Positions 1 to 9,447 of a DNA stretch of 64,000 nucleotides are shown here, piece after piece. The stretch spans positions 172,021-236,020 of the forward strand of contig NZ_PNYB01000009.1 in assembly GCF_002879855.1 (NCBI RefSeq), in the 5' to 3' direction. Below the pieces are notes generated by a model. That model was given only the letters and a program-made list of their open reading frames with translations, was not told the origin of the DNA and searched no databases. Position 1 is the first letter of the stretch, and every line of letters begins with the position of its first letter. The stretch comes from Trinickia soli (GTDB lineage Bacteria; Pseudomonadota; Gammaproteobacteria; Burkholderiales; Burkholderiaceae). Made by a program: the position numbers and the translations under genes.

Positions 1-346
1 CTTCCGTCTCGACGATCCGGTAAGCAGCCTCGATATCGAAGGCCTGCTCGTACGGCGTGAGGCACCGCTGGCACTCCAGCCACGCCGCACCGTGCAACGC
101 GAGCCGCAGATAGGGCTGCGGCGCTTCCGTGCCGTCGTCTTGCAGCTCGGGCTGCGTCGAGCCTTCCGCCTGCCACGTGAACAACGTGTCGCGATCTGGC
201 GCATCCGCCGGAACTTCGTTTAACATGCGCGGCAGTTGCGAGACGCGCACTGCGCCGGCAGCCTGCCGCCCGCTACGCGCGAATTCGAAAATATCGAACC
301 CGTGCGGATCGACGAGCCCGCCAGCCTTACCGGAATGTTGGGACAT
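1..346 (-). CDS. yceD: YceD/DUF177 family protein, 3' end outside window
   Basis: The first 115 codons read MSQHSGKAGGLVDPHGFDIF onward, and the rest lies beyond the left edge. A Cys-x-x-Cys pair (LECQRCLTPY, Cys92 and Cys95) is the hallmark of the DUF177/YceD family, which is linked to 23S rRNA or ribosome accumulation and normally sits directly upstream of rpmF and the plsX-fab fatty acid genes. The start is supported by a GAGGAG ribosome site six bases upstream (complement of 353..358). It is divergent from maf, as usual in Burkholderia. The identity is good; the downstream rpmF gene is expected but not visible. Confidence 0.85.
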   Translation of the reverse strand, partial: MSQHSGKAGGLVDPHGFDIFEFARSGRQAAGAVRVSQLPRMLNEVPADAPDRDTLFTWQAEGSTQPELQDDGTEAPQPYLRLALHGAAWLECQRCLTPYEQAFDIEAAYRIVETE

Positions 347-692
347 GGTTCGCTCCTCGCTCTGCTCAAGTAGCGGTCTGCCAGCTTCAGCTGTGGGTTC
401 CGCTGTGAGTTCTCATGCTGCGCGCTCTACCGCTGACGCTATCGGCTTTTGCTTCCGCTTTCGTTGCTGCACGCCTCTCGGCCTCAAGCCCTTAGGCCTC
501 AAGCCCCTGGGCCTTCGCTGTCAGCCTTGCCCGTCAGCACCAAAGGTTCCGAGATTCGCAGCACGAACCGCACCGTGAAAAGCCGAAGACTATATTCGAT
601 TTACTGTTTGCAGTCAATCACTTAAACGATCCGGCACGAACCGCCGCCAATCGGGCGCCGGTTCGTGCCGCCCCAATTTTTCGCGTCCGACC
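347..692. promoter_or_regulatory. yceD-maf divergent intergenic region
   Basis: These 346 bases between two divergent genes should hold both promoters. The only clear internal structure is a 15-base tandem repeat (unit GGCCTCAAGCCCTTA, a little over two copies, 480..515). A TATATT hexamer at 592..597 could be a -10 element, but no convincing -35 was found. The reading frame across it gives low-complexity peptides and looks non-coding. Confidence 0.4.
480..515. repeat. 15-base tandem repeat
   Basis: Units GGCCTCAAGCCCTTA and GGCCTCAAGCCCCTG follow each other, then a third partial unit starts with GGCCTT. The repeat lies in the yceD-maf spacer and is probably prone to copy-number change. Confidence 0.6.
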
Positions 693-1313
693 ATGCCCGA
701 TTCCCGCGTCCGGCCACCCCGGTTGATCCTCGCTTCCAGCTCACCCTATCGCCGCGCCCTGCTCGAACGGTTGCGCATTGTGTTCGACGTCTGCGTACCG
801 GCCGTCGACGAAGCGCCGCACCCCGGCGAAACCCCGGCCGCAACGGCGCTGCGGCTTGCCCAGGCCAAAGCGCGCGCCGTGGCAGACCGCGAGGCGGCGT
901 CCGCGCCGGTGCTCGTCATTGGGTCCGATCAAGTCGCCACGTACGACGGCCTGCAGATCGGCAAGCCCGGCACGCACGAAAAGGCGCTCGAGCAACTGCG
1001 GGCCATGCGCAATCGCATCGTCGAATTCCACAGCGCGTTGTGCCTGTTCGACAGTGCGCGCGGCATCGCACAAACAGAGGATGTCGTGACGCGCGTGCGC
1101 TTCCGCGATCTGCCCGATGCCGAGCTTGACGCCTACCTGCGCGCCGAGACCCCTTACGACGTAGCCGGCAGCGCCAAGTCCGAGGGCCTTGGCATCGCGC
1201 TATTGGAGTCGATCGAATCGGACGATCCAACCGCTCTCGTCGGACTGCCGCTGATCGCGCTCACGAAGATGCTGCGCGCGGCCGGCTACCCGCTGTTCGC
1301 AGGTGCGCAATGA
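693..1313 (+). CDS. maf: Maf-like nucleotide pyrophosphatase (YceF type)
   Basis: The 206-residue product belongs to the Maf/HAM1 house-cleaning nucleotide pyrophosphatases, which hydrolyse non-canonical or methylated NTPs; the YceF group prefers m7GTP. The N-terminal substrate loop reads LILASSSPYRRALLERL, with the family's S-S-S-x-x-R signature near residues 14 to 19. The VIGSDQVA segment supplies the conserved acidic metal site, and the GKPGTHEKA region follows. Length is normal. The stop overlaps the start of the next methyltransferase gene by four bases (ATGA), so the two are probably translationally coupled. Its position opposite yceD matches Burkholderia chromosomes. Confidence 0.9.
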   Translation: MPDSRVRPPRLILASSSPYRRALLERLRIVFDVCVPAVDEAPHPGETPAATALRLAQAKARAVADREAASAPVLVIGSDQVATYDGLQIGKPGTHEKALEQLRAMRNRIVEFHSALCLFDSARGIAQTEDVVTRVRFRDLPDAELDAYLRAETPYDVAGSAKSEGLGIALLESIESDDPTALVGLPLIALTKMLRAAGYPLFAGAQ

Positions 1314-2032
1314 GCGGCGTTCTCTATTTGATCCCGAACGCGCTGGGCGAAGGCGACGCGGCCGCGCTCGCGACCGTCCTGCCGGCCAGCGTCGTCGCGC
1401 GCGCCGCCTCATTGGGTTATTTCGTCGGCGAGAACGCGAAGAGCACGCGTGCTTTTCTCAAGCAGGTCGGCGTCGCCCGGCCGATTCAGGAAATCGAAAT
1501 TCGCGAACTGAACGTCAACACGCCGGCCAGCGAGATCGATGGACTGCTGGCCCCGATATTGGCCGGGACGGATGGCGGACTCGTCTCGGAAGCGGGCTGC
1601 CCGGCTGTAGCCGACCCCGGTGCGCTGCTCGTGCGACGCGCACACCAACGCGGCGTCAAAGTCGTGCCGCTCGTCGGCCCGAGCTCGATCTTGCTCGCGC
1701 TCATGGCCTCGGGCCTCGACGGCCAGCGATTCGCATTCCACGGTTACCTTCCGGTCGACCCCGCCGAGCGGACGAAGACGCTACGCGATCTCGAACAGCG
1801 CTCGCGCAAAGGCCGTGAAACACAGATTTTCATCGAGACGCCCTATCGCAACCGTGCTTTGCTCGATGCGCTCATCGCGACTTGCGCACCCTCGACGCTC
1901 GTTACGGTGGCGGTCGACCTGACGCTCGATTCAGAGCGGATTGCCACGCGCGCGGCGAGCGATTGGAAAAAACATGCCGGGACATTCGACATGCATAAGC
2001 GGCCAGCCATCTTCTTGATGTTGGCGAATTGA
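1310..2032 (+). CDS. SAM-dependent methyltransferase, tetrapyrrole methylase / RsmI-like fold
   Basis: This 240-residue protein belongs to the tetrapyrrole-methylase superfamily (COG0313-like). The N-terminus LYLIPNALGEG resembles the LYxVxTPxGN start of RsmI. The central GLVSEAGCPAVADPG block matches the VSDAGTPxxxDPG motif that binds S-adenosylmethionine, and PLVGPSSILLALMASGL matches the next conserved segment. It is about 50 residues shorter than the 16S rRNA 2'-O-methyltransferase RsmI and lacks its C-terminal tail, so it is more likely a paralogue of unknown substrate than RsmI itself. It overlaps maf by four bases and probably shares its transcript. Confidence 0.8.
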   Translation: MSGVLYLIPNALGEGDAAALATVLPASVVARAASLGYFVGENAKSTRAFLKQVGVARPIQEIEIRELNVNTPASEIDGLLAPILAGTDGGLVSEAGCPAVADPGALLVRRAHQRGVKVVPLVGPSSILLALMASGLDGQRFAFHGYLPVDPAERTKTLRDLEQRSRKGRETQIFIETPYRNRALLDALIATCAPSTLVTVAVDLTLDSERIATRAASDWKKHAGTFDMHKRPAIFLMLAN

Positions 2033-2062
2033 AGAAGACGACGAAGGCATAGCGATAGCGAG

Positions 2063-2094
2063 CCAGGGGCGGCGCATGCCCGGGACGCCCCTGG
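2063..2094. terminator. Stem-loop between convergent genes
   Basis: A perfect 9-base-pair GC stem (CCAGGGGCG with CGCCCCTGG) encloses a 14-base loop between the methyltransferase and sppA stops. There is no U run, so intrinsic termination is uncertain. It could instead be a bidirectional transcription barrier or 3' end stabiliser. Confidence 0.4.
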
Positions 2095-2148
2095 CCCGCA
2101 GCGTCCCGGCGTCCCGGGCGCTGCTGCGCGCGGCGCCCGCTTGCAGCT

Positions 2149-3177
2149 TCAGCGCAGTTTCACGCCACCCAGAGCCAATGCATGGACGGCGCCCGCACCG
2201 ACCGCCGCACCAAACTTGCGCGCGATGCGGTTGGAAATGCTTTCCTTTTCCGTGTAGTCGACGATGTCAGGCGCCTTGATCACCTCGCGCGCGACGTAGC
2301 CCGTATCGCCGTAGCCGTCGGCGAGCCCCAGCTCCACGCTCTTCTGGCCGGTCCAAAACAGACCGGAAAAGAGGTCCGGTGTCTCATGCAGACGCTTGCC
2401 ACGCCCCTGCCGTACGGCATCGATGAACTGCTGGTGGATCTGGTCGAGCATGGCCTGCGCATGCGCATCCATGGCCGGCGTCTCGGGCGAGAACGGATCG
2501 AAAAAACCCTTGTTCGCGCCCGAGGTATGCAACCGCCGCTGCACGCCGAGCTTTTCCATCAACCCGGTAAAGCCGAAACCGTCCATCAGCACGCCGATCG
2601 ACCCGACGATACTGGCGCGATCGACGTAGATCTTGTCGGCCGCGGCAGCAACGTAGTAACCACCGGACGCGCACATATCGCCAACCACGACGTACAGTGG
2701 CTTGGCCGGGTACTTCGCACGCAGCCGGCGAATTTCGGCGTTAATGATGCCGGCCTGGACGGGCGAACCGCCGGGACTATTGATGTAAAGGATGACTCCG
2801 GCCGAATCGCTGTCGGAGAATGCGCGCCGAAGCGATCGATCGATATCCTTGGCGTTCGCGTTCGTATCGGCGCCGATTTCGCCTTCGAGCGAGACGAGCG
2901 CGGTATGCCGGCCCGTGGCCGCCACGTTCTGATGGGAGGCGTTGAACAGGCTGAACACGAGCAACAACAGCACGGCAAGAAACGCGAACCGGAAGAAGAT
3001 CTTCCAGCGGCGGGCGGACCTCTGCTCGTTGATCGCCGCGAGCGCGATGCGCTCGAGCGCCGCGCGTTCCCAGTTCGGTTCGCGCTGGCTGGCGCCGGGG
3101 CCCGGCGGTAGTTCGGGCGGCAGGGAATATGGCGATTCTGAAGGTTGCTGCGGGTCGGGCGTGTGTTGATCGGCCAT
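2149..3177 (-). CDS. sppA: Signal peptide peptidase SppA, S49 family, 36K type
   Basis: The 342-residue membrane serine protease should degrade leftover signal peptides in the inner membrane. A proline-rich cytosolic N-terminus is followed by one membrane segment (about residues 58 to 78, FFRFAFLAVLLLLVFSLF). The S49 core contains the DMCASGGYYVAAA motif with the likely nucleophile Ser171, and Lys223 in SGANKGFF lies 52 residues later, the spacing seen in the Ser-Lys dyad of the short SppA type. The start ATG at 3177 has an upstream GAGAG and gives MADQHTP. The frame runs open 26 codons further upstream, but that extension looks unlike protein. The Rieske gene lies just upstream on the same strand. 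Confidence 0.92.
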   Translation of the reverse strand: MADQHTPDPQQPSESPYSLPPELPPGPGASQREPNWERAALERIALAAINEQRSARRWKIFFRFAFLAVLLLLVFSLFNASHQNVAATGRHTALVSLEGEIGADTNANAKDIDRSLRRAFSDSDSAGVILYINSPGGSPVQAGIINAEIRRLRAKYPAKPLYVVVGDMCASGGYYVAAAADKIYVDRASIVGSIGVLMDGFGFTGLMEKLGVQRRLHTSGANKGFFDPFSPETPAMDAHAQAMLDQIHQQFIDAVRQGRGKRLHETPDLFSGLFWTGQKSVELGLADGYGDTGYVAREVIKAPDIVDYTEKESISNRIARKFGAAVGAGAVHALALGGVKLR

Positions 3178-3276
3178 GTGCTCTCGGTCGCTCGTTGTGT
3201 TCGTTGTTATCGAAAAAATAAAAAAAAGCGGATAAATGCCACTAAATTCCGGCAAATAACCCGCAATCCGGCGAAA

Positions 3277-3678
3277 TTACCCGCCCTCGACCGGCGCCGG
3301 CTGCAAATCGCCATCGGGCAGCCAAAACACCGCGCGCCCTTCCGGTGTCTCGCGCTCTTCGACTTCGACCGCCCGCAACCGCGCGCCGCGACAAGGGCCG
3401 CCAACGCAACGACCGCTGTCCGGCGCATAAATCGCGCCATGGGTCGCGCACATCAAGTATAAGCCGGACGATTCGAAGAACTGGCCCTCGACCCAGTCGA
3501 GCTCCATCGGCACGTGCGCGCACCGATTCAGATAGCCGTAGGGGCGCCCGTCGTAGCGAACGAAGAAGACGACGGCGTCGCCATCGAGATACCGGGCCGC
3601 CCGCCGTACGCCCATTCCGCCGTCGACGAGTTCTTCGGCGGCACAGACACGCACGGCCTCGCGCTCGCCGCCGCTCAT
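3277..3678 (-). CDS. Rieske [2Fe-2S] ferredoxin-like protein
   Basis: The 133-residue protein has one Rieske domain. The cluster ligands are visible as Cys53-x-His55 (NRCAHVP) and Cys77-x-x-His80 (LMCATHGA), followed by the GRCVGGPCRGARL loop. This is the size of the small soluble Rieske proteins that pass electrons to oxygenases or act in redox chains; no partner oxygenase is adjacent. The start overlaps the stop of the HAD phosphatase gene by four bases (ATGA, 3675..3678), so rluC, the HAD gene, this gene and sppA form a likely leftward operon. The electron acceptor is unknown. Confidence 0.88.
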   Translation of the reverse strand: MSGGEREAVRVCAAEELVDGGMGVRRAARYLDGDAVVFFVRYDGRPYGYLNRCAHVPMELDWVEGQFFESSGLYLMCATHGAIYAPDSGRCVGGPCRGARLRAVEVEERETPEGRAVFWLPDGDLQPAPVEGG

Positions 3679-4334
3679 GCGTGCTCCCGCAGCCAGTCGG
3701 CCAGCGCGCCGACGTTCTCGGCGACAAAACGCGGCTCCAGTTTCGTGAGCGCATCGACCGGATGCGCGCCGTAAGTGACGGCAACCCCCGCGGCACCGGC
3801 ATTGGTCGCCATTTGAAGATCGTGCGTCGTGTCCCCGATCATGACCGTGCGTTCGAGATCCTGCCCAAGCTCGCGCGAGAGCTCTTGGAGCATCGCCGGA
3901 TGCGGCTTGGAGAATGTCTCGTCGGCGCAGCGTGTGCCGTCGAACACGCTCGTGAGCCGGACTTCGTCGAGCGCGCGATTCAAACCCACGCGGCTCTTGC
4001 CCGTCGCCACGGCCAGCAAATAGCCGAGCGAACGCAATTCCGCCAGCAGTTCGCGCACGCCGGCGAACAGTTCCGTGCGCGCATCCTTGACGAGATAGTG
4101 GTAGCGATACCGCTCGGCCAAGCGCGGGTATTCGGCCGGATCGAGCGAGGGCGCGGCGATCTGGAGCGCATCGCGCAGCCCGAGACCGATGACATAGCGC
4201 GCGGCTTCGTCGGCGGGCACCGGCAGCCCGAGATCGCGGCACGCGGCCTGGATGCTGCGCGCGATGTGCGCCGTCGAATCCATCAGCGTGCCGTCCCAGT
4301 CGAAGACGATCAGGTCAAATTGCTGTCGGGGCAT
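3675..4334 (-). CDS. HAD family hydrolase, phosphoglycolate phosphatase-like
   Basis: The 219-residue product starts MPRQQFDLIVFDWDGTLMDS. Asp12 and Asp14 form the HAD nucleophile and acid/base motif. The fourth motif is seen as MIGDTTHDLQMATNAG, the usual metal-binding GDxxxD. A helical cap of subfamily IA lies between. Relatives are phosphoglycolate phosphatases and other small phosphate-ester hydrolases, so the substrate is not fixed by the sequence. The start at 4334 avoids a longer overlap with rluC; a start at 4349 would add five residues (MRRNL). The gene lies between rluC and the Rieske gene in one leftward unit with short overlaps on both sides. Confidence 0.85.
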   Translation of the reverse strand: MPRQQFDLIVFDWDGTLMDSTAHIARSIQAACRDLGLPVPADEAARYVIGLGLRDALQIAAPSLDPAEYPRLAERYRYHYLVKDARTELFAGVRELLAELRSLGYLLAVATGKSRVGLNRALDEVRLTSVFDGTRCADETFSKPHPAMLQELSRELGQDLERTVMIGDTTHDLQMATNAGAAGVAVTYGAHPVDALTKLEPRFVAENVGALADWLREHA

Positions 4335-5346
4335 CAGGTTGCGCCTCACTGCGCAAGTCGGTCAGTTGGTCGAGGAAACGCCGGCATTCTTCCGGCACCG
4401 GCGCGCTCAGTTCGAGCGGCTCGCCCGTGATCGGATGCGTCAGACGCAACCGGTACGCGTGCAGGAACATTCGCTTGAGCGAAGGCCGGGCATTGGCGCG
4501 GGCCAGCGCCTTGTTCAAGGCGAAATCGCCGTATTTGGCATCGCCGACGATCGGCAACCCGAGATGCGCCAGGTGGACACGGATCTGATGCGTGCGCCCT
4601 GTCTTCAGTTCCGCCTCGATCAGCGCGTAACCGGGCCAACGCTCGACGAGATTGAACACGGTATGCGACGGCTGGCCATCGGGCTGCACGCGCACGCGCC
4701 GCTCGCCCTCGGGCGTCAGATATTTGTGAAGCGGCTCCTTAACTGCGCGCCGCCGTCCCCAATCGCTTGCCCACTCGCCGTGTACACACGCGTAATAGCG
4801 CTTATCCATCCGATTTTCGCGGATCTGCTCGTGCAGCCCCACGAGCGCCGCGCGCTTTTTGGCGAGCAGCAGGATGCCCGACGTTTCGCGATCGAGCCGA
4901 TGCACGAGCTCGAGAAATTTGCCGAGCGGCCGCGCCTCGCGCATCTGCTCGATCACGCCGAAAGCGATGCCGCTGCCGCCGTGAACGGCCACGCCGGCCG
5001 GCTTGTTGATCGCAAGCATGTGCTCGTCTTCGAAAATCACCGCGAACTGCGCAGGCGGCGCGGGGATGGCCATACCGGCCTCGAACGCGTCCGATTGGGC
5101 AACGCGCATGGGCGGCACGCGCACGAGATCGCCTGTCACGAGCCGGTACTTCGCGTCGACGCGGCGCTTGTTGACCCGCACCTCCCCGCTGCGCAGGATC
5201 CGGTAGATGTGACTTTTCGGCACGCCCTTGCAGACGCGCAGCAGGAAATTGTCGATGCGCTGGCCGGCGGCCCCGTCGTCCACCTGTATCATCGACACTT
5301 GGTCGGCTGCGACCAATTTCTGGGATATTTTGCCTAACTCATTCAT
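4315..5346 (-). CDS. rluC: 23S rRNA pseudouridine synthase RluC
   Basis: The 343-residue enzyme should convert uridines 955, 2504 and 2580 of 23S rRNA to pseudouridine. An S4 RNA-binding domain (about residues 25 to 85, with KSHIYRILRSGEVRVNKRR) is followed by the RluA-type catalytic domain. The signature HRLDRETSG spans residues 149 to 157, and Asp152 is the expected catalytic aspartate. GRTHQIRVHLAHLGLPIVGD is the conserved late motif. The start MNELGKISQKL at 5346 is chosen because the 49 codons upstream look non-coding. It is divergent from rne, the standard arrangement in this family, and heads a leftward operon with the HAD and Rieske genes. Confidence 0.93.
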   Translation of the reverse strand: MNELGKISQKLVAADQVSMIQVDDGAAGQRIDNFLLRVCKGVPKSHIYRILRSGEVRVNKRRVDAKYRLVTGDLVRVPPMRVAQSDAFEAGMAIPAPPAQFAVIFEDEHMLAINKPAGVAVHGGSGIAFGVIEQMREARPLGKFLELVHRLDRETSGILLLAKKRAALVGLHEQIRENRMDKRYYACVHGEWASDWGRRRAVKEPLHKYLTPEGERRVRVQPDGQPSHTVFNLVERWPGYALIEAELKTGRTHQIRVHLAHLGLPIVGDAKYGDFALNKALARANARPSLKRMFLHAYRLRLTHPITGEPLELSAPVPEECRRFLDQLTDLRSEAQPDAPTAI

Positions 5347-5757
5347 TCTGAATATAATTTGCCCAGCCGTTCGGGCGCGCCGTGCTTTTTTTCGCGGCCG
5401 ATCGTCCGAATTGCCCAGGGTGAAGCAAGAACCTGTTATTTTACTTGTTTGGTGTACCCAAGGGCTGGTTGCTTGCCCTGAATTAAGAAGCAACGAGTTG
5501 CACGCACGGCATTCATCGCGGCAGGGACGTCGCCCACAGGCGCGTTCGGTCGGGTCGATGCCGACGGTAACGGAATTTTGGTAAAAAAGAATTCATCAGG
5601 TGAGCCTCGGTGGCATCGCGCGTTTGTCGGGCGAGACCGGGCTCCCGATTGCGAAACCTACGGCGAGCGCCCCAAGCGTTCCGTGTGAAGCGGAACTGTC
5701 GGCGACGTCAAAAATTGGCGAGACACGCCGCGCGGCGGTCGAGCATGCATCGGGCTT

Positions 5758-5778
5758 CGCGCCGCCACACGCGGCGCG
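5758..5778 (+). promoter_or_regulatory. Hairpin in the rne leader
   Basis: An 8-base-pair stem CGCGCCGC / GCGGCGCG with a CACAC loop lies in the presumed rne leader. It could be part of an autoregulatory RNase E recognition structure; that role is inference. Confidence 0.5.
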
Positions 5779-5831
5779 GCTTTCCCGGCCTCGCACCGGC
5801 ATCGAACGATGCCACGGATGCGGCGCGGGCC

Positions 5832-5847
5832 ACCCGAGCGCTCGGGT
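5832..5847 (+). promoter_or_regulatory. 16-base perfect palindrome in the rne leader
   Basis: ACCCGAGC followed directly by GCTCGGGT is self-complementary. GCGCG and CGCGC tracts flank it and could extend a folded RNA arm. It may be an RNA structure or a site for a dimeric protein. Confidence 0.5.
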
Positions 5848-6072
5848 AGCGCGCCCCGTGCAACGCCGTTATTTGAAGCCGTGTTCGCATGCGCCCATGC
5901 GGCTCGCGGCTTTGTTCGGCCATCCCGAGTCCTCTCAGGCAATTCTCCCCGCCATCGTTCCCGCTCCAGCGTGCTTGTGAAAACACAATAAGGACGCGGC
6001 GCGCTCCGATTGCGTCGCCCGGTCGGGTCATTTTCCGCCGGGCGCGCGGCGACGCCGCTCTGGAGCCGTTCA

Positions 6073-9000
6073 ATGAAACGAATGCTGTTCAACGCGACGC
6101 AGCAGGAAGAACTGCGCGTCGCCATCGTCGATGGGCAAAAACTCATCGACATCGACATCGAAACCGCCGGGCGCGAACAACGCAAAGGCAATATCTACAA
6201 GGGGATCGTGACGCGCATCGAGCCGTCGCTCGAAGCGTGCTTCGTCAATTACGGCGAAGATCGCCACGGCTTCCTGCCCTTCAAGGAAGTCGCCCGCCAG
6301 TACTTCAAGGAAGGCGTCGACATGCGCTCGGCGCGCATTCAGGACGCGCTGCGCGAAGGCCAGGAACTGATCGTTCAGGTCGAAAAGGAAGAGCGCGGCA
6401 ACAAGGGCGCGGCACTCACGACGTTCATCTCGCTCGCCGGCCGCTATCTCGTTCTGATGCCGAACAACCCGCGCGGCGGCGGCGTCTCGCGGCGCATCGA
6501 AGGCGACGATCGCCAGGAACTGCGCGAAACGATGGCGCAGCTGCAATTGCCTGACGGCATGAGCATCATCGCGCGCACGGCCGGCATCGGCCGCAGCGCG
6601 GAAGAGCTGCAGTGGGACCTGAACTACCTGATGCAGCTGTGGCGCGCAATCGAAGCCGCCTCGCAAAGCGGCCAGACCGGTCAGCCGATGCTGATCTATC
6701 TGGAATCGAGCCTCGTGATTCGCGCCATTCGCGACTACTTCCAGCCCGACATCGGCGAAATTCTCATCGACACCACGGAAATCCACGACCAGGCGCGCGC
6801 CTTCATGGATATCGTGATGCCCGACAACGTCGGCAAGGTGAAGCGGTATCACGACGACGTGCCGCTATTCTCGCGCTTCCAGATCGAACACCAGATCGAA
6901 ACGGCGTATTCGCGTACGGTGCCGCTGCCCTCCGGCGGTGCGATCGTGATCGATCATACGGAAGCGCTCGTGGCGATCGACGTCAACTCGGCACGCGCCA
7001 CCAAAGGCGCCGATATCGAAGAGACAGCCACGCGCACGAACCTCGAAGCGGCCGACGAAGTGGCGCGCCAGCTGCGTCTGCGCGACCTCGGCGGCCTGAT
7101 CGTGATCGATTTCATCGACATGGAATCGGCCAAGAGCCAGCGTGAAGTCGAGCAGCGCCTCAAAGATGCGCTCAAGCACGATCGCGCGCGCGTCCAAATG
7201 GGCAAGATTTCGCGCTTCGGCCTGATGGAACTGTCGCGTCAGCGCCTGCGCCCCGCCCTGTCCGAAGGCAGCCATGTCACGTGCCCGCGCTGCAACGGCA
7301 CCGGCCATATCCGCGATACCGAATCGTCCGCGCTGCAAGTGCTGCGGATCATTCAGGAAGAAGCGATGAAGGAAAACACCGCGGCGATCCACTGCCAGGT
7401 GCCGGTCGAAGTCACCGCCTTCCTGCTCAACGAAAAGCGCCAGGAAATCAATAAGATCGAATCGCGCTTCAAGGTGGGCGTCGTCCTGATCCCGAACAAG
7501 CATCTCGACACGCCGCATTACAAGCTCGAGCGTCTGCGTCACGACGATTCGCGCCTGGACGAGCCGCGCGCGTCGTGGAAGATGGCCGAGGAAGCTGCGC
7601 GCGAACTGGAATCGGAGACGGCTTACAGCAAGCGTGCCGAAGACGTGAAGCCGAAGCAGGAAGCGGCCGTGAAGGGCATCACGCCCGAGCGGCCCGCGCC
7701 CAGCGCGCCGGTACGTCCGCAAGCCGCGGCCGCACCGGCTGCGGCTGCCGCGGCGCCGCGCACCGGTGGATTCTTCGGCTGGCTCAAGAGCCTGTTCGGC
7801 GGCGAGAGCGCAGTACCCGCGCCCGCGCCGGAACCGGTGCAGCCGGCTCGCACGGCTCGCGCCGAGCGTGGCGGCGAGCGCGGCGAACGGACGGAGCGCG
7901 GCGGTGAACGCAACCGTAACCGCCGCGGCGGCGGTGGCGGCCGCGATGCGGCTGCCCGTCCCGAAGCGGCAGTCGGTGGTCGTGCCGGTCAGCAGCCGTC
8001 GCAGCGCCCCCCGCGCGAACAGCGCGAAGGTCGCGAGGGCCGTGGCGAACGCACACAAGAACGTGCCGAGACGGTGGAGGCCTCGCCGCGCGGCGAGCGC
8101 CAGGAACGCCGCGAGCGCGGTGAACGCGCGGAACGCGGCGAGCGGCCGGAGCGCGTCGAACGCGGTGAACGTGCCGAGCGCGGTGAACGCACTGATCGTG
8201 GCGAGCGCCAGGAGCGCACGGAACGTCCCGAGCGCGCAGAGCGACGCAAGCCGCAACCCGAGGTGGTAGCCGAAACCGCGGATCGCCCGGACGCGCAGGC
8301 TGCGGAACTTGCCGTTGCGGCCGGTGTGAACGCTCCTGAGCAAGACACGCTCGCACGGGACGGCGAAGAGCGTCGCCGTCGCCGCCGCGGCCGCCGCGGT
8401 GGACGCCGTGAGCGCGAGGAAGAAGGCGTGAACGCGACGCTGGCTGCCGATGTCGCCGAAGCCGAAGGCACCGCCGCGGCCGTACCGCCGCAGGCCGCCC
8501 CTGCTCCGGAAGTAGAGCGCGAGCCGCTTGCACCCGCCGTTCAATCGGCACTAGAGCAGACGCGTGCGGAAGCACGCGCCGAGGACGTCGTCGCGACGCC
8601 GGTGCCGATGCATTCGCCCGTGCCGACGCCACTGCCCGGGGCGCCCGTGATCGCGGCCGCTGAGCCGGCCGCGCCGGCGCCTGCCGAAGCCGTCGCCACG
8701 CCCGTCGAGCAGCCGTCAGCCGTCGCTGCAGTACAGGCAGTGCCGGCTGCGCCGGCCGCACCGGCTCCGCTTGCCGCGGAACCCGAGTCGGCGCTGACGC
8801 ATCTCATCGAAACGGCCCCGGTCCCGGTCCCGGCCCCGGCGCTCGCACCCGAAGCGACGCCGGCCGCCGAACCCGCCCCGGCAGCTCGGAGCGAAACGGT
8901 ATCGGGCGCGGCGGCAGCGCCGATCGAAGCAGCCAGCGCTGCGACCGAAGTCGCCCAGCGCCCGGCCGCGTTCGAGGCTGCGACCACGCCTAAGAGCGTC

Positions 9001-9210
9001 CGGGCGAATGGATTGTCGATCAGCGACCTGCAACCGATGCTCGAATCGGCTGGGTTGGTGTGGGTCAACACCGATGCGGACAAGCTGCGCGCCGCACGGG
9101 AAGCTGCGGCCCAGGCCCCGGCCCCAGCGCACGCACACCGCGAGCGCAAACCGCTGCCGCCTCTCGATCAATCGCCGATGCAGCAGATCGAAACGCGCAA
9201 GGACGCCTGA
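6073..9210 (+). CDS. rne: Ribonuclease E
   Basis: The 1045-residue endoribonuclease is the scaffold and main enzyme of the RNA degradosome at the inner membrane. The N-terminal half carries the S1 domain (about residues 35 to 120) and the catalytic DNase-I-like domain with [11 protein letters not shown]. The zinc-link motif CPRCNGTG has Cys404 and Cys407, the same numbering as the E. coli enzyme. The C-terminal half is disordered: an arginine/glutamate repeat region of [10 protein letters not shown] type (about residues 590 to 730) that likely binds RNA, then an alanine/proline-rich stretch and the tail [16 protein letters not shown]. The start at 6073 gives [21 protein letters not shown], the family N-terminus. 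It is transcribed alone, with a terminator at 9233. Confidence 0.96.
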   Translation: MKRMLFNATQQEELRVAIVDGQKLIDIDIETAGREQRKGNIYKGIVTRIEPSLEACFVNYGEDRHGFLPFKEVARQYFKEGVDMRSARIQDALREGQELIVQVEKEERGNKGAALTTFISLAGRYLVLMPNNPRGGGVSRRIEGDDRQELRETMAQLQLPDGMSIIARTAGIGRSAEELQWDLNYLMQLWRAIEAASQSGQTGQPMLIYLESSLVIRAIRDYFQPDIGEILIDTTEIHDQARAFMDIVMPDNVGKVKRYHDDVPLFSRFQIEHQIETAYSRTVPLPSGGAIVIDHTEALVAIDVNSARATKGADIEETATRTNLEAADEVARQLRLRDLGGLIVIDFIDMESAKSQREVEQRLKDALKHDRARVQMGKISRFGLMELSRQRLRPALSEGSHVTCPRCNGTGHIRDTESSALQVLRIIQEEAMKENTAAIHCQVPVEVTAFLLNEKRQEINKIESRFKVGVVLIPNKHLDTPHYKLERLRHDDSRLDEPRASWKMAEEAARELESETAYSKRAEDVKPKQEAAVKGITPERPAPSAPVRPQAAAAPAAAAAAPRTGGFFGWLKSLFGGESAVPAPAPEPVQPARTARAERGGERGERTERGGERNRNRRGGGGGRDAAARPEAAVGGRAGQQPSQRPPREQREGREGRGERTQERAETVEASPRGERQERRERGERAERGERPERVERGERAERGERTDRGERQERTERPERAERRKPQPEVVAETADRPDAQAAELAVAAGVNAPEQDTLARDGEERRRRRRGRRGGRREREEEGVNATLAADVAEAEGTAAAVPPQAAPAPEVEREPLAPAVQSALEQTRAEARAEDVVATPVPMHSPVPTPLPGAPVIAAAEPAAPAPAEAVATPVEQPSAVAAVQAVPAAPAAPAPLAAEPESALTHLIETAPVPVPAPALAPEATPAAEPAPAARSETVSGAAAAPIEAASAATEVAQRPAAFEAATTPKSVRANGLSISDLQPMLESAGLVWVNTDADKLRAAREAAAQAPAPAHAHRERKPLPPLDQSPMQQIETRKDA
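7858..8250 (+). repeat. RGE/ERGER-type repeat region within rne
   Basis: The reading frame repeats short Arg-Gly-Glu-Arg units, encoded by degenerate GAGCGCGGCGAAC-like triplet blocks. Such arginine-rich regions in RNase E bind RNA and partner proteins. Copy number may vary between strains. Confidence 0.7.
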
Positions 9211-9232
9211 GTCCGGATTCGCATGCGTAATG

Positions 9233-9260
9233 AGCCCGCCCTTCGTGGCGGGCTTTTTTT
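9233..9260 (+). terminator. Rho-independent terminator of rne
   Basis: The 8-base-pair stem AGCCCGCC / GGCGGGCT with a six-base loop is followed by seven T residues. It begins 22 bases after the rne stop. Confidence 0.9.
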
Positions 9261-9414
9261 CGCCCTTTCTTCGTACCTCTTCGTCCCCCTTCGTACGTAC
9301 CCTTTCCGCCGCCTCGGGCGGTTGGATTCTCCCGACGTTCTTGACCTGCGTCACGATTTGCGCGTTATCCGCGCCATCAGGCGGGCCTTCCCCGCCGCTG
9401 GCGCGGCATTCCGT

Positions 9415-9420
9415 TAGAAT
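9415..9420 (+). promoter_or_regulatory. Possible -10 element of moaA
   Basis: TAGAAT lies 28 bases before the moaA start and fits a sigma-70 -10 box. No clear -35 was seen at the right spacing. Confidence 0.4.
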
Positions 9421-9447
9421 GGGTTTCTGCCTGTTTCTGGCTTCATC

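Larger units (their letters stand above)
5347..6072. promoter_or_regulatory. rluC-rne divergent region and probable long rne leader
   Basis: These 726 bases contain no convincing gene. Known RNase E genes have long, structured 5' leaders through which the enzyme controls its own mRNA, so most of this stretch is probably the rne untranslated leader. It contains GC-rich inverted repeats at 5758..5778 and 5832..5847, and an A-rich tract near 5582..5594. The start-proximal part has only a weak ribosome site. Promoter positions could not be fixed by eye. Confidence 0.6.

Noticed and set aside
6865..8544. 559-codon frame opposite rne
   Set aside because: It is a shadow of the GC-rich third codon positions of rne, with no family-like sequence or ribosome site.
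7784..8761. 325-codon minus-strand frame over the arginine-rich part of rne
   Set aside because: Composition (Arg, Ala, Pro) mirrors the repeats of rne and no start signal is present.
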